64,000 nt of DNA from Fasciolopsis buskii. Lineage: Eukaryota; Platyhelminthes; Trematoda; Plagiorchiida; Fasciolidae. The notes under the pieces were generated by a model, which made no database searches, was not told the origin of the DNA, and worked only from the letters and a program-made list of their open reading frames with translations. Each line of letters starts with the position of its first letter. The first letter of the stretch is position 1. A program made the translations under genes and the position numbers. This document shows positions 11,922 through 24,032 of the stretch, in pieces. The stretch covers positions 81,302 to 145,301 of the forward strand of contig LUCM01007735.1 in assembly GCA_008360955.1 (NCBI GenBank), given 5' to 3'.

Positions 11922-14900
11922 GATCATCAAAATATTATTTATAACAAGAAGAAACAAAAACGTTTATTCACAACAATCGTTTGATTAAAGTCTTTGACTT
12001 TTCAGTATCGTCCACCGACAGAGCAGCTATGTGTCTTTCGCTCACTCAGACGGTGATTGCAAAAGCGCATAAGGGGCAAAGTAACCGAAATATATGATCT
12101 TCTGCACGTTACCGACCGTGACAGTAAAATCGACTTATTCGCTGATTTGTTGGCTCCATAAATCCTCAAAGATAAACAGCTTTTATCTGCATCTGGTAGG
12201 CTCATTTTTTCTCTAATGTGCTCATGTTCGGCGTGCTTAGCTAGCCGGACGATTAGACAGTTTTCTTAAATTGCGAGGGTCCACAAAATATCCTGGCTGA
12301 GCGCAAGAAATATATGGGCGGTCTCCATCGCTGTTGTCACACTATGAGCGGATAGGGTTCATGGGCTAGATATCAAAGCCTTCAGAGTATTCTTTAGTTT
12401 ACCAGGAAGCCAACCAAAATCTGCTTGCATGCCATCTTTGGCCGCATCAGAAGCTATGGTCACAACTCAACACATTTCTTCCCCCAAATGTATTCTGCAT
12501 AGCTTTATGCATTGTATTGAGTTGACATTGCTTTGCAAATGGAGAGAGACCGTGTCTGCATGATGCCTTGATAAAAGGACCAAGGAAATGTTGTCTTCTT
12601 TGAATCCTTTCACCAGATCACTACTTGTTGTGTTTCCTTTCTTTCCTAAAACATTCTAACTGTCTAGTATTAAGCCAAACTAATCCTGTCATCTTTCCTC
12701 AGCTCTCTGCCAGTTTAACTTTACTGACAATGGCAGGAGGCTGCTACAGAATCAACGTTTGGTTTGTCACTTAATATTTCCCCAGTTTATTAGTCAATAC
12801 AGTTAGATAGTTAGATACCATGAACAACAGTAGTCCATTTAGGGAGAACGGACAAAACTTGTAATTACTTACACATCTATCGTGCTTGAATGAGCAAAAG
12901 CAGAGAGGTATAACCAATAAAGAACATCGGGAGGGAGGTCAAGATAGTGATGTACGTTGAGCTACAGCATAGGTGTATACAGATGAAATCCCTTGTGGAT
13001 GGGTCATTTTCAACACAAACTGCTTTGAAAATGGAAAAAGAATGAATAGGAATGCGCAATCTGGATTTGCTAACTCAGTACTTGTCAAAGATTCCCACAG
13101 TATAAAAAACGATACTCGGCTAACCTAGGATCAACCGAGTTCTTGCAATTGAGTACGCCCACAACTGTGCAGAAGTTCAGATTTATTCGTCCAAATTGCA
13201 GAACTGTCTGGTTAGATTTCGTGGAGACGGATGAACTAATTCTCACTTCATCGATTTGAAAGTACAATGTACAACCCAGAATGTTCTGTCAAAACTCACA
13301 TTCCGGGCACTTCAGCTTAATGGCAGATGACAGTTATCGACCGCACACAAACAAGAAAACGATTAGGAGAAATCAAGCTTCTATATCGAGCAGGAAACTA
13401 ACCGCTTTATATGAACCGGCTGTTGCAGGGAATGGACTTGTGTTCTCATTACTGGACAATGTGTTTTGTAGTTCAGCCATCGTCACTTACCGCATTTATT
13501 TGACCACATTTGGACATTTATATAATTATTCTTCCTATTAGGTGCTGACATATTTTGTAGACACTGCTTACTTTCTGACAAAAGAAAAGAATTTGCACCA
13601 TGGACAATGAAGATTATTCAAATAATTCAATGCGAATTACTTTCTTACATATTTCGAAAAGTGATTATATTAAACTGATTTTCTAATGTCTCACGGCGGT
13701 AACCATATCGCGTTCACAATAATCATGAGAATATTTTCCGTCCCTTTTGATTGCGAAAGTTTAGAGTGTGCAAATTCGTTAAAGTTCAGAATAAGCATGA
13801 TTGTCCATACTCGTGCAAAATGAGAGGCAAGTGGTTCCACGGTTTTCGGCAAATAAAACCTGCCGGTGAATATGCAGCCCAAATGAAGTAAAGCTGTTTA
13901 ACCCCATCGTCATAGATCACTATGATAATAATTTCTGTGAAACAGCGGACCACTCCTTCACCAAGGTGTTTCATACATGTAAGCAGATAGACCTGCACTA
14001 ATGTTCATATTCGGACAAGTGCCGTTATGAGGAAGTTACCCCGGTTGCTCTTTTATAAACGTCTAAACACAGGTTAGTCCTGGTTATTGGGAAGTCGGCC
14101 AACTAAAACGTTTATAGCATAAAATGTTGTGATTGCAAAAGGTATCAGACTGCGAAATCGATATGATTTGTGATGTTCAGTTATGGTTAAAATGTTAACT
14201 GCACCGCTATACCTGCTGCTACTGTGCTGCTATCTGACCGATCATGCTGTCTGCTAGATATTTTGGTTTAATGTTCGAGTCTGCTGGATTGATCTCAAGC
14301 ATTTTCGTCATGGTTGGCTTAGGAGTTAATGATGCTCAAATTCGCATTCATGAAATACTATTTTCGATATTACACGGACAATCAGTAGAAGGAAAAATTT
14401 CCAACATCAATGCATTCGAGCCGTCTGAAGTTATTGCTGTCGCGTACAGAAGTAGTAATGTCAATAATTAAATACGGATATATGTTTTGGTCTTCAGGTG
14501 CTCATGGAAAATTAAGACTTCCTCGAGTGAGCCCTGAAATGGAACCAACTCAAATGTTATTGCAACTTAGACAGAAAAGTCAATATCCATGAGGTTTAGA
14601 GCTTTGGAAAACGATATCCCGACCATTTTGCCAAATTTCGATTGCAAGCGGAACAGGACTTCAAGAATCACTAAAGTCCACAGCCAAATAAGTGCATGTC
14701 ATCGGATTTCCCGCGATGTTATTTGTGATGCCCGGTAGCACAGGCTAGCTCACCGGTTAGCTGGATTACTGGAAGTAACTAACACAATCGCCATCACTTG
14801 CAGGACATGGGATATTTTGTATCATACTAAGCATGTTTGCACAAAAATGGTTAACATTAGAAATATGGGTCATCGGTAAGACATTTCAGAATGGAAAACT

Positions 14901-17900
14901 AACCGGTTTATTCACACTGAGTTTAACCGCATTTTATCACCTAAAACAGTGCACAAGATCAAGCAATCCATATCCGTGTATTTCCTTTGAGGTTTTGCTT
15001 CGTTGTCGATTAATTGCTGACATTTCTGTGGGTTTCCCCGAAGACGTTCAAGGACATTTCTTGTTTAGCAAGAGCTCGGCCTAAGTCATAGCATTCATTA
15101 ATGCGTATTGGGTCTTGGTTTGCTAAATTAAGCCATTCATTATGTTTATGATTTTATTTTCACCTGCGCACTAAGTCTAAAGTTCGAGGGTTATCTAGTG
15201 ACTGGGCTTGCGTACCGGTCAGATCATACACTTTTGCAAATTTGGCGCCCAATTTGGACTCGAGATTTTTCAAGATGTTGAACTCTCTTGGTCTCCTTTG
15301 TGTTATTCAGAAGGCGTAAAGGCGGCTCAGTATTCGAAAACTTGGATCGATTCGTGAACATAATTCCCCGAGACAGCTTTGTACTTTTATGGTTCGGAAC
15401 TTCTGTTAGTGGTGTCTAGTAGCGTGTAACGACACGGGTACCTTTAGCTCAGAATAACGAAGTTTTTAAGTTTATTTCTCTTGAACATTGAATGCTACGG
15501 AAGTAAACATTAACTGAGGACTATCAACTGCAGTTTATATCCAGCAAGCCTTTTTTGAGGCTTAAACCAAGAACGAGCGAAAGATAAGCCAAGTATGTTT
15601 GCTGGTAGACCAGTCAATGTGAAGCACAGTGCACTGTCTAAACTCAAAACTATGGGAGCAACACGCCACAGGTAGCAGATTTTGATTGATATCTTAGAAC
15701 TGGTTATTCACGATAGACACGCACGTTTTCATTCTAAAATCATGATGTAGCCTCGTGGAATGACTATCAATGACAAACAGGTTTCTCGCTTCCTGCATCT
15801 ACTAACGAAACGACACAGTCACCTTAAGTGATGTATTGCGATCTAAGCAATGCATTTCTCTGATGCTTTGATCGGATATACTCCAAGTCTGAATTTAACA
15901 TTGATCACATGGATGACATATTGACGGTCTGCGTACATTACTAACTAAGCATAAGCCGCAGAAGATGGTCTTGATCCCTTAGGTATACATCACTTGAAGA
16001 TAAATAGCTTTTTTGATCGATTTTACCTGTACCCAGCAAGATATACATGCACACCAATCTGATCCCACTGGAAGAATGACCGATGGTATATTTTGCTTGG
16101 GCTCAGAAGAATCATTCAGTGGTAAAGGCGGTATCTTTTCATTTCGTGTCTTCAATGCCAAAGACGTTTGCTGATTGCCCTAGTGATGAGTGTAATGCTA
16201 TTGTCATCCCGGCAAAAACTGAACGCACAATCTCCGAAGCTTTATGCTTCCCCATAATTCGCACTCCATCGTTGACTTAATTTTTAGCTGCCGTTTACGA
16301 TGTCACGGAGGAAATTTTAGCAGAGACGTCTCAGCTCCGCAGTTGAAAAGCTGGCTTTTAGCACAGTTTGCCTGGAGATATGGGAATTATCCAACAAAAA
16401 GCTTACTGTTAACTGACTATCTATTGTTAATGGTTCTATTTAGTTCCGACGTCAGCTTTATGATAATATCTTCATATTTTGGTGGCCCCCAAACAGTTAA
16501 AGTATTAGTAGTGAAGTTCGATTCAAGCTAAACAGCCAACCATAAATTCTACACCCAGGTAACTTGTAGCAAGAGTCAGGTCAAACTATGGCGAGCATCA
16601 CATTTCTGAACAACTGCTCTGCTTTATTCCGATCCCACCCCTAGATATTTTGCTGTTTTATTTGATTCATGTATAACTGAACTGGGAGTAACTCGAGAAA
16701 ATAATTTCCATGTGGACATCTGCTTTCCCGTTAGAAAGGGGCTTATGAACATCAATAGAATCAAGCATTATGAATTTTCACATGGACTCATTTAACATGT
16801 TTTACGTTTCACACCTATGAAGCAAATCACTTAGCGTTCTCCAACGATTCTGCCGTAATCCAAAACTACATTTGAAAAAACGCCTGGTAAGTTTAACGGA
16901 GACACATGTTTGCGAGATTCATAAATTCCTCACAATATTGGACCTTAAGCACCATAATTTCGAAGTCTGTGAGTGCTGTCGAATAGAAGTCTTATAGTTC
17001 TCCTGGTTTCAGTAGTAATTCGGACAGTAAGAATAAAGAATAAATTATTTTTAATACACCTTGTAATCGGGTTCGATGATAAAAGCAGTGAGCAATAATT
17101 ACTACATCCAACTGATTTATGGCAGACCATTTTATACAAAGAGCAATAGTCTTATTTCAAGACGAACAAGCCGACTTTAGAATGAAACTCAAGTCACCAG
17201 CATTACTTATGATGCAACTGCTAATCAAGCTTCAGTGACTCAAAGTGGACCGAACTGTTAAATTGACATACGTGACGCAGTGCGCATACCCTTTCTTGCT
17301 GAATCAAAGGAGTGAGATATTAATATAAATTACCATAGAACTGCCAACTTACAGGGTCTTTTCTAGTGCCGTTCAATCCACAATAAAGTAGATTCTGGTC
17401 GTATAAATTATGTTCATTTTTACCTCGTTCAATAAAATGGATTATAAAGTTGTACCTTATTACTATTTTAGCAAGTAAGATACCTGAAAACAAAATGGAA
17501 CGTTTGCGAATCATGCTATTTGTGTTCATCAAGTAAACCAGGTACCATAAACCATAAATTACACGGACAAACTAATCATATTCACTTTAATTCCCCCGTC
17601 GGTTTTTGGGAACATTTTATTAAACAACCGAAACCCTCAAATACCATAATCAAAATAATTATATATTCTCTTCCGTACCAACAGGTGAGTTTCATTTATA
17701 CAAATCTTCACCCCTGTGAGAACTGAAGACAAAAATAATGGTATTTTTGATGGAATCAACTGGACTAACAATTCCATCCGAAAAGTCGTCCATAAGCAAG
17801 TTCCCAAGATGTCTTTGAATAGAAGTCTGTCAGACCGTCGACAGTAGTTTGCTCTTTCGCAAATTATGGTTGATGTGTTTCATCTGTTTAACATTTCACA

Positions 17901-20900
17901 TGAACGGAAGTATCTGACATAGAGGCGGTATGCCAGTTGACCTAGTGGTTTTCTAGTTACCTTTCCGCTTTCTGATTTGTTCCAGTCAACCTTGAGGTCA
18001 CCATTTGGTATGGTTCATTAATCAACCTCAGCTCTCCTTTTTATGCAACTTGGCCTGTTTTCTCATGTCTCGCTAAGCAAGCATGATATCATCACTATTC
18101 TTTGCAAAGATTTAATTTAACTATAAGAATACGTAGATAAAAAATGAACAGAAGGGAATTTTGGAAGGCTTCATTTGTAAAACTTTCAGCATGTCCCACA
18201 AACAACATATTCCCCTTGACATTTTTAGACGACTCGCAATAACTGCTTGTTTGCTTTAATGGGACATTTTTCAGCAGTCAGTGTGCAAAAGCTGTAGAAT
18301 CACTGTCGTGACTCGTGTAATTAACCCGTCCGATTATTTCCAAACATAGTGTGAATTCACAATAAATTTTGCCGGGTATTCCAAAATTCGACTTGAGTTG
18401 TAGGGAACTGTGATTCAATCGGAACTCATATGCCGCGCAAATCGAAAAACTGCGTATTAAAATCTGGACAGTGAATAATAACGTACGTAAAAGCTTCGCA
18501 TTATCCAAGAATTCCTGTTGAAATGCACGTGAACATGCTATTACCTCAGCAATCCAGCTGTGACCTGTCAAATGGTCTAAAAAAGACGGAGGGTTATCGG
18601 GTGATAACATATGTCTATGTTGGCTGCTTCACTGATTTTGAAGGACAACAGGTTCAGCATTTTAGCCGCCAGTCGTTTGTCTTCTAGTTGTCTTTCTGGG
18701 AAGTTTTCACCGAAACTGTGATAGGGAACTTGCAAAATTCTTCGTATATGAGCACGGTAATTTGCACCTTGCAATGAGGTTTGTAGAGCCATACTACTAG
18801 ATACATGCGGGAAGGAATGTTGGCTAGACACGATAGAGGGAAGTTTTGTCGCGAACACCTGGTTTGCAAAATGCCAACTGATCCCTTACACATCCAATCA
18901 TCGTTGATGCGATTTTTTTCAAAATATTTATCGCGCACAAATAAAGGAATCCTTCTTCGCATTTGTATTCAGTTTCTAAGAGAAAACGGTTAAATGCTGC
19001 TCCTTGGAGTTTGGAATTTTTCCAAAAGACTTTTATGAGGTAGGAGATTAGTAAGCAGCCGTAGACGACTAATGCACAGATTTGACCGCTGTTGCCAATC
19101 GAATTCTAAGGGGCCCTGGTTCCTACCACATGAATAATCAAAGTGACAACGATTTACGGACGAATGTCAGCCATAACTTACGTAAGAATTCTACAAGGAA
19201 CTTCAGCATGCTGATGGTGCCAATGGGGTCTTGGAAAAAAATACATAAATCTGTAATATAGAGCTGCAGCAGTATCTAGTGCAAAGCTGTTTATTTATTA
19301 CTACGCAAATGGGACAAAACAACGATGGCACGCATTAAGTATTTACATTTAAATCACTCTGCATTACTCTTTCCTACTTACAAAATAGGAACGAATATCA
19401 TCTTGCGCGTTATCCAAAATTCGATGTAAGATATAAAAATAGTTTTAAATCCGCAAACGCAAATGACTTACAAATGCAATGGAGGTGAGAAGTTCTCAGC
19501 GTCCATCCTCTAACCTTTATACTTCCTGCATTCAGGCAAATGGCCGAGTTGTGTTCATTTTGGCGCAGAAGATCCGTCATCTAAGAAAGGAGGAATTATT
19601 TCCTTGAGCCGAGAATTGCTCGCGTTTTCAATCCGTCCGACACTGCTTTTGAGGCCCGACGCGAAGAAAGATAATCGCAACACCCCTACTCCTAATCCAA
19701 AGGGACATGTATTTGATCGAGATTGTGCGGCGGCGAAATAAAAGCATTTCGTCGAACGTGATATAAACTGTCAATGGTTTCACATTCCTCCAAGATTTTT
19801 TCAAATGATTCTATGCTTCCAGTCTTCGAATGTTTTCAATGCTTGTGTGACTTAATGTGTTCTTGATTGATATCAGTGATTTTTAGTAGCTACTAAGAAG
19901 CTGTGTGATGATCAGAACAATAACATAATTTCGTCAGGAATATTCTTCATTACGTCTTATGCAATTTGTTGTCACGTCGAATCGATTATTCTGTCAAATG
20001 ACTTAATGGACCTATGCAGGTTTCAACCAATTTGGCTTTGTTTCAATAAAACAAGATGTAGGACAAAACCGTTGTCTGAAAGGCCAAATCGTTTATCGCC
20101 TTACCTTGCCTAGAAGCCAACTGAATGCAGTCTTTTGTTTCACGGCGTTTGGCCAAGGGTTCCAGTGACTGCGGATGACACTGAAGTCTAACCCCGTCTC
20201 CAGAATCTGCTACTTGTTGTGACTGTTTCAGCTTGACTGTTTTCGGTCTTGAAGATAGTCGTATTCTTTATGCCACGCTGGCTCGACATCAAAATTTCTG
20301 ACGTCTCTCAAGGTCTAATTTGGATTGATCTGTGAACCAAGATTGAAGACCCACGGATCATTTACACTAGCGACATTCTAGGAAATTCAGGTTTAAAAGC
20401 AGCAAAATGATGTTTACTCCTCACCGAATTCGTGCTTATTCAAAGTTTACTTCCGCATTTCAGTTTAACGTCTTTTCAGCTTAATGGAACAAGGTCCTGA
20501 TAAAACCCCAATGAGTTCCTCAAACTGCACCAAATATCTCGCATATTCGCTTCCATCTATGGGCTTGCAGTACTGACGCCTCCTCAAGTCGCTTAAGCAC
20601 AATTTTTATTCAGCTCGGGCCTATAAAGCAAAGATTACTCAAGTCAAAATAACACGCTATCAACACTGCTTCATCAAGAACGGAGGTTGCCATTTGCAAA
20701 ACCCAGTGCTGCTGGCTTAGATTTTTCAATCTTTGAAAAGAATTGCTCTTCAGTGACCTCGGCGAACAAACTCAGTTTTCAAAATTACCAGGGTTAACGT
20801 CGAAGTTTATTTGCATATGACAGATCTTATATTGTTTAGCTGCTGAAACTGAGTTTTGAGATAACGCCTCTGAAAGAATCGTGGAATTTGTTCGAGGCAT

Positions 20901-23869
20901 GCGCATTTACCACTAGAAAGCATGTTCTGATATCTCTTGAACATCCCATACACAAACCTCTAGGGTGCTTGAATTCCATCTGTGAACAGGAATTTACATT
21001 ACCGCATGCTCACTACCTTATGTGCATAGTTGTTCCATTTGTCTCTTCTTCGTAACTTTGGACTTTATTTCATTTTCAGCAAACTACTGTTTTCTTCAGT
21101 TGACGTGTACCTAGAGTTTGCACAAGGATTACGTTTCTCAATAATTTTGTTTTCTTTTGATCTAGAATTGATCTACTGGAAAAAACTTTCTCATTGTTTG
21201 AAGTCACAAATGCTACTTTTACTGGGCGCTGAAGCTCTGATTACAAACAAGAAACTGAAGACATTTAAGAAGTGGAATGATAACTTTGTCCCAGTAAGGA
21301 TTTATTCGATTAGTTTCCATTCTTACTTCCCTAATAATCAACGTATTACACAGTAAGTATTGAAATTTTCCACAAGAGAAACATATCGCAATGAAGTTGG
21401 CTTCTAGAGCAAACCAAATAAGTTAGATAATAAATGATTTTCTAAAATAGAAAATAGACGGCACAGCAAGACATGCAATAAAAAGACCGCATCTTTGACT
21501 GATTTGATAAAATAATCATCATATGTGTCTTGAAGCACCAAAACCCGGAAATGATAAGCTTTTCACGATCCTAGAGCAGTTAACTTTGATCATAGTGACC
21601 CAGAACTGCATATCATCCAAGAAACGCGTTAAGCTGACTTAAAGAATGCCACAAATGGAACAGCATAGTGAGAGCTCGTGATGTGATTCAAAATGGTCCG
21701 CTTTTCGGGCGGAATGGTTAGTCTAGTCATCTTTAGTTCTGTGAATTGCAATTTATAGATGGTCTGCACTAGTTGGTTTTATATAAATAATTTCAAATTT
21801 GCATCTGTACTTTTTTCGTTGATGAATTTTTTTGACATCTTTGGATTACTAAAAACTTCGTTGATACAGCACACCTAGACCATGATTTTAGTCGCATTCA
21901 TTTAGGTTCTTATCCGTAAAGTAGGAGCCAGAAAATGAGCTCGAAGCGTATACATATCAGGAACCGTTTTGTAAGATGTGAAATAACCAGCTTCCATCAT
22001 CTACCGTCATTCAGCTTTTCAGTTTTTCATCTCTAGTGCGTTCGTCACCGATATCACCGCTATTGAAGGAGACTTTCAGTCCTACGGTAATATGATCTTA
22101 TCAAACAGCAAGCATGGCTGCTGAAAGCATATTTGAATCACATCACCGTTTACCACAAGTAGTTATTCTAAAAGCATTCTATTTTTATGCGGGCCGTTTT
22201 GCCATTAGGAAAAGTGGTCTTATCAACCCGCTTTGCAGACGCGTTGCGCCTTTGATTACCGATACAAATCCGTGTGCATGTTTCTATCAGTAAAATCTTT
22301 CGTGACTTTAAAGTTTTAACTTGAATGGAAACAAAATGCACGAAACCATGCCTACCGCAATTGAAGGGGCTTCTCCCAATGTCAAAGCACCTCAGAACAG
22401 CAGATAAAATCGGGTAACTCAAAATCCTGCGGACAAAGTTAGTCGATTCAACGGCAACATAGTACGGAACCATTACAGCGTATCCTGTATTTCTAGTGTG
22501 TATACACCCTTGGATAACTTCCATTACACTGCTACACGGGGACAATAAACGTGCCGCCCGGAGACAGTTGACAAGAGTAATGCTGAAAGAACAAAATGCT
22601 CAATATTTATTCCCTTACCTTTAATTATGCTTAAATATGCATTTGTTTACGAAAAGTCCCGCTGAGTATTTACAAAAACTTTCAAGATTAACTGACCGAC
22701 GGTCGTCAAACTGCCGGTATCATTTCAATCTGAATTCGGCAGATCTGATTCCTCACACAGCCAGTTAACCTATGTCTCATGGTAACCTTCAGCTAGCAAG
22801 AATACTCTTTCTGAAAATTTTGAGAATCGCCATTCACTAATAAGAGGAGAAAACATGAAAAATTATGAAAAAGGTGTAGCACATTATAAACATATGGTAC
22901 TGGATACGTTGTTTTGATGAAATATGATTTTCTTTACAATAGTGTACAACAATATTTCCAAAACTGCTGCAGCTGCATTCCACCTGTAATGGTTCCGGCA
23001 ATGAGAGATGGCCATTTTCAATTAGCCCGTAAAACCTAATCGAAACACTGGGAAGACTGTGCTTTTGACACCGCCTGTGAATTGTCTAAATGCGGTTTGG
23101 GGTTTTCGCACTGGAGGAATGCTTATCTTCACGGGACTTGAACTTTCAGTAGACAATAATTAAGTTCAGTTTTTGGATTGAATGCATGACAGCCCAGACA
23201 ATTACCAAAACCGGAGTTAATCGTTTAGCGTTGGACGCTCTGTTTAATCAAAAATCAAGGTTTTCTTCTTTCAAGCAAAATTGTTTTGCCAGTTCTTTCC
23301 GCAAACGACGAACGCAGCCGCAATAAAAAGAGTTTCTCAACCCCGAATTCAGATGGTCAACTGTAGCTTTTGGGTCGCCTCCGTGATTCGAAGCAATTAA
23401 GTTTGATACAACGTAAGAGGATTTGCAGTCTAGTTTTCACAAGCATGTCCCGGAAATATAATTTCACAGCAGAAGCACACTTTAATAAAAAACTATCCTT
23501 TCAAATTTAACTATTTTTGTGTTTAATTGCCACGTCAGTGCATCCAATTCCTTCATCGAACGCGGGTGATTCTTAGAACGCGTGTTCGGTCGAAGTGAAC
23601 AACAGAGCACTATCAGTAAAATTTACGGCTTATCAAATCGTCAGCCATCGTACACAATAAACTTCAAGAAAACAAATTTTCTTCTAATAACCTCCGATTT
23701 TTCGGAGAAATGAATCTCAGCAGATTGGTGAAAATATTTAAAAATTTTCCAAATGAACTATTTTGGTTATTGTGAGATTGACATACCGGAAAATTACGGT
23801 TATTTAATTTATATGCGATAGTCGAAGAAGAGTGAATGGTTCATGAAATAATTCACCATGTAATATGAT
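11922..23869. other. No recognisable gene; anonymous non-coding DNA
   Basis: I found nothing supportable over this 12 kb stretch. Open frames of 90-110 codons (for example minus 18278-18610 and 18577-18858, plus 16244-16531 and 21030-21356, and minus 22168-22545) share no motif with families I know and often overlap each other on opposite strands, as chance frames do. More GC-rich patches around 19.6 and 20.1-20.3 kb may be old repeats but could not be classified. Confidence 0.45.
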
Positions 23870-24032
23870 CGTTCAAATCATGATTGAGAAACCATGGAAG
23901 CATTGTACACCTGCTTCATCCTTGTTAGGAATCATGAGCAGTGCACATGGACCGCGCCCGAACTGGCACGCGCGTACGCGAACCCGGGACGAACGATTGT
24001 GAGTCGAACGCCTTAGCCATCGCCATACCGGC
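23870..24032 (-). mobile_element. tRNA-derived SINE with a hammerhead-like body
   Basis: This is a short interspersed element whose head descends from a tRNA and so carried its own RNA polymerase III promoter. On the minus strand the head starts near 24032 (GCCGGTA) and runs into a box A-like TGGCGATGGCTAAGG. The anticodon-loop-like CTCACAA follows (CAC, which would be Val), then a box B-like GGGTTCGCGTAC. Box A to box B is about 41 nt; an intact tRNA has 44, so a small deletion is likely. The head is CpG-rich (GCGCGTACGCG) compared with its AT-rich surroundings, marking it as foreign to the flanks. The body continues to about 23870 and contains the hammerhead-like segment listed separately. 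It encodes no protein and would depend on a LINE RT in trans. The copy is clearly mutated and the ends are approximate. Confidence 0.72.
23900..23944 (-). ncRNA. Decayed hammerhead ribozyme-like core inside the SINE
   Basis: Read on the minus strand, the parts come in hammerhead order. Stem I 5' strand GCACTG (23939-23944) is followed at once by CTCATGA (23932-23938), one base from the CUGANGA core. Next come a stem II hairpin TCCT-AACA-AGGA (23919-23930), one unpaired T, and GAAGC (23913-23917), one base from GAAAC. A short stem III region follows, then GTA (23906-23908), still a permitted NUH cleavage triplet, and finally CAATGC (23900-23905), which closes stem I with five of six pairs. The consensus I recall for trematode SINE bodies keeps all core bases; the changes here are mostly single substitutions. 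Known family members such as Schistosoma Sm-alpha self-cleave their transcripts. This copy has lost G5 of the core and an A of GAAA, so it is probably inactive. Confidence 0.6.

Noticed and set aside
14410..14592. SIIKYGYMFW resembles the SVLLYGCETW block of the LINE family.
   Set aside because: Nothing upstream or downstream matches the neighbouring RT blocks, unlike the 54.2-55.2 kb copy.
15780..15840. CTACTAACGAAACGACACAGTC resembled the SINE hammerhead body on the plus strand.
   Set aside because: No CUGANGA strand precedes it and the following TGCTTCC tail is absent.
19560..19700. FNPSDTAFEARREER reading resembled the start of a Ty3/gypsy Gag.
   Set aside because: Sequence on both sides does not continue as Gag and no protease or RT of an LTR element follows.
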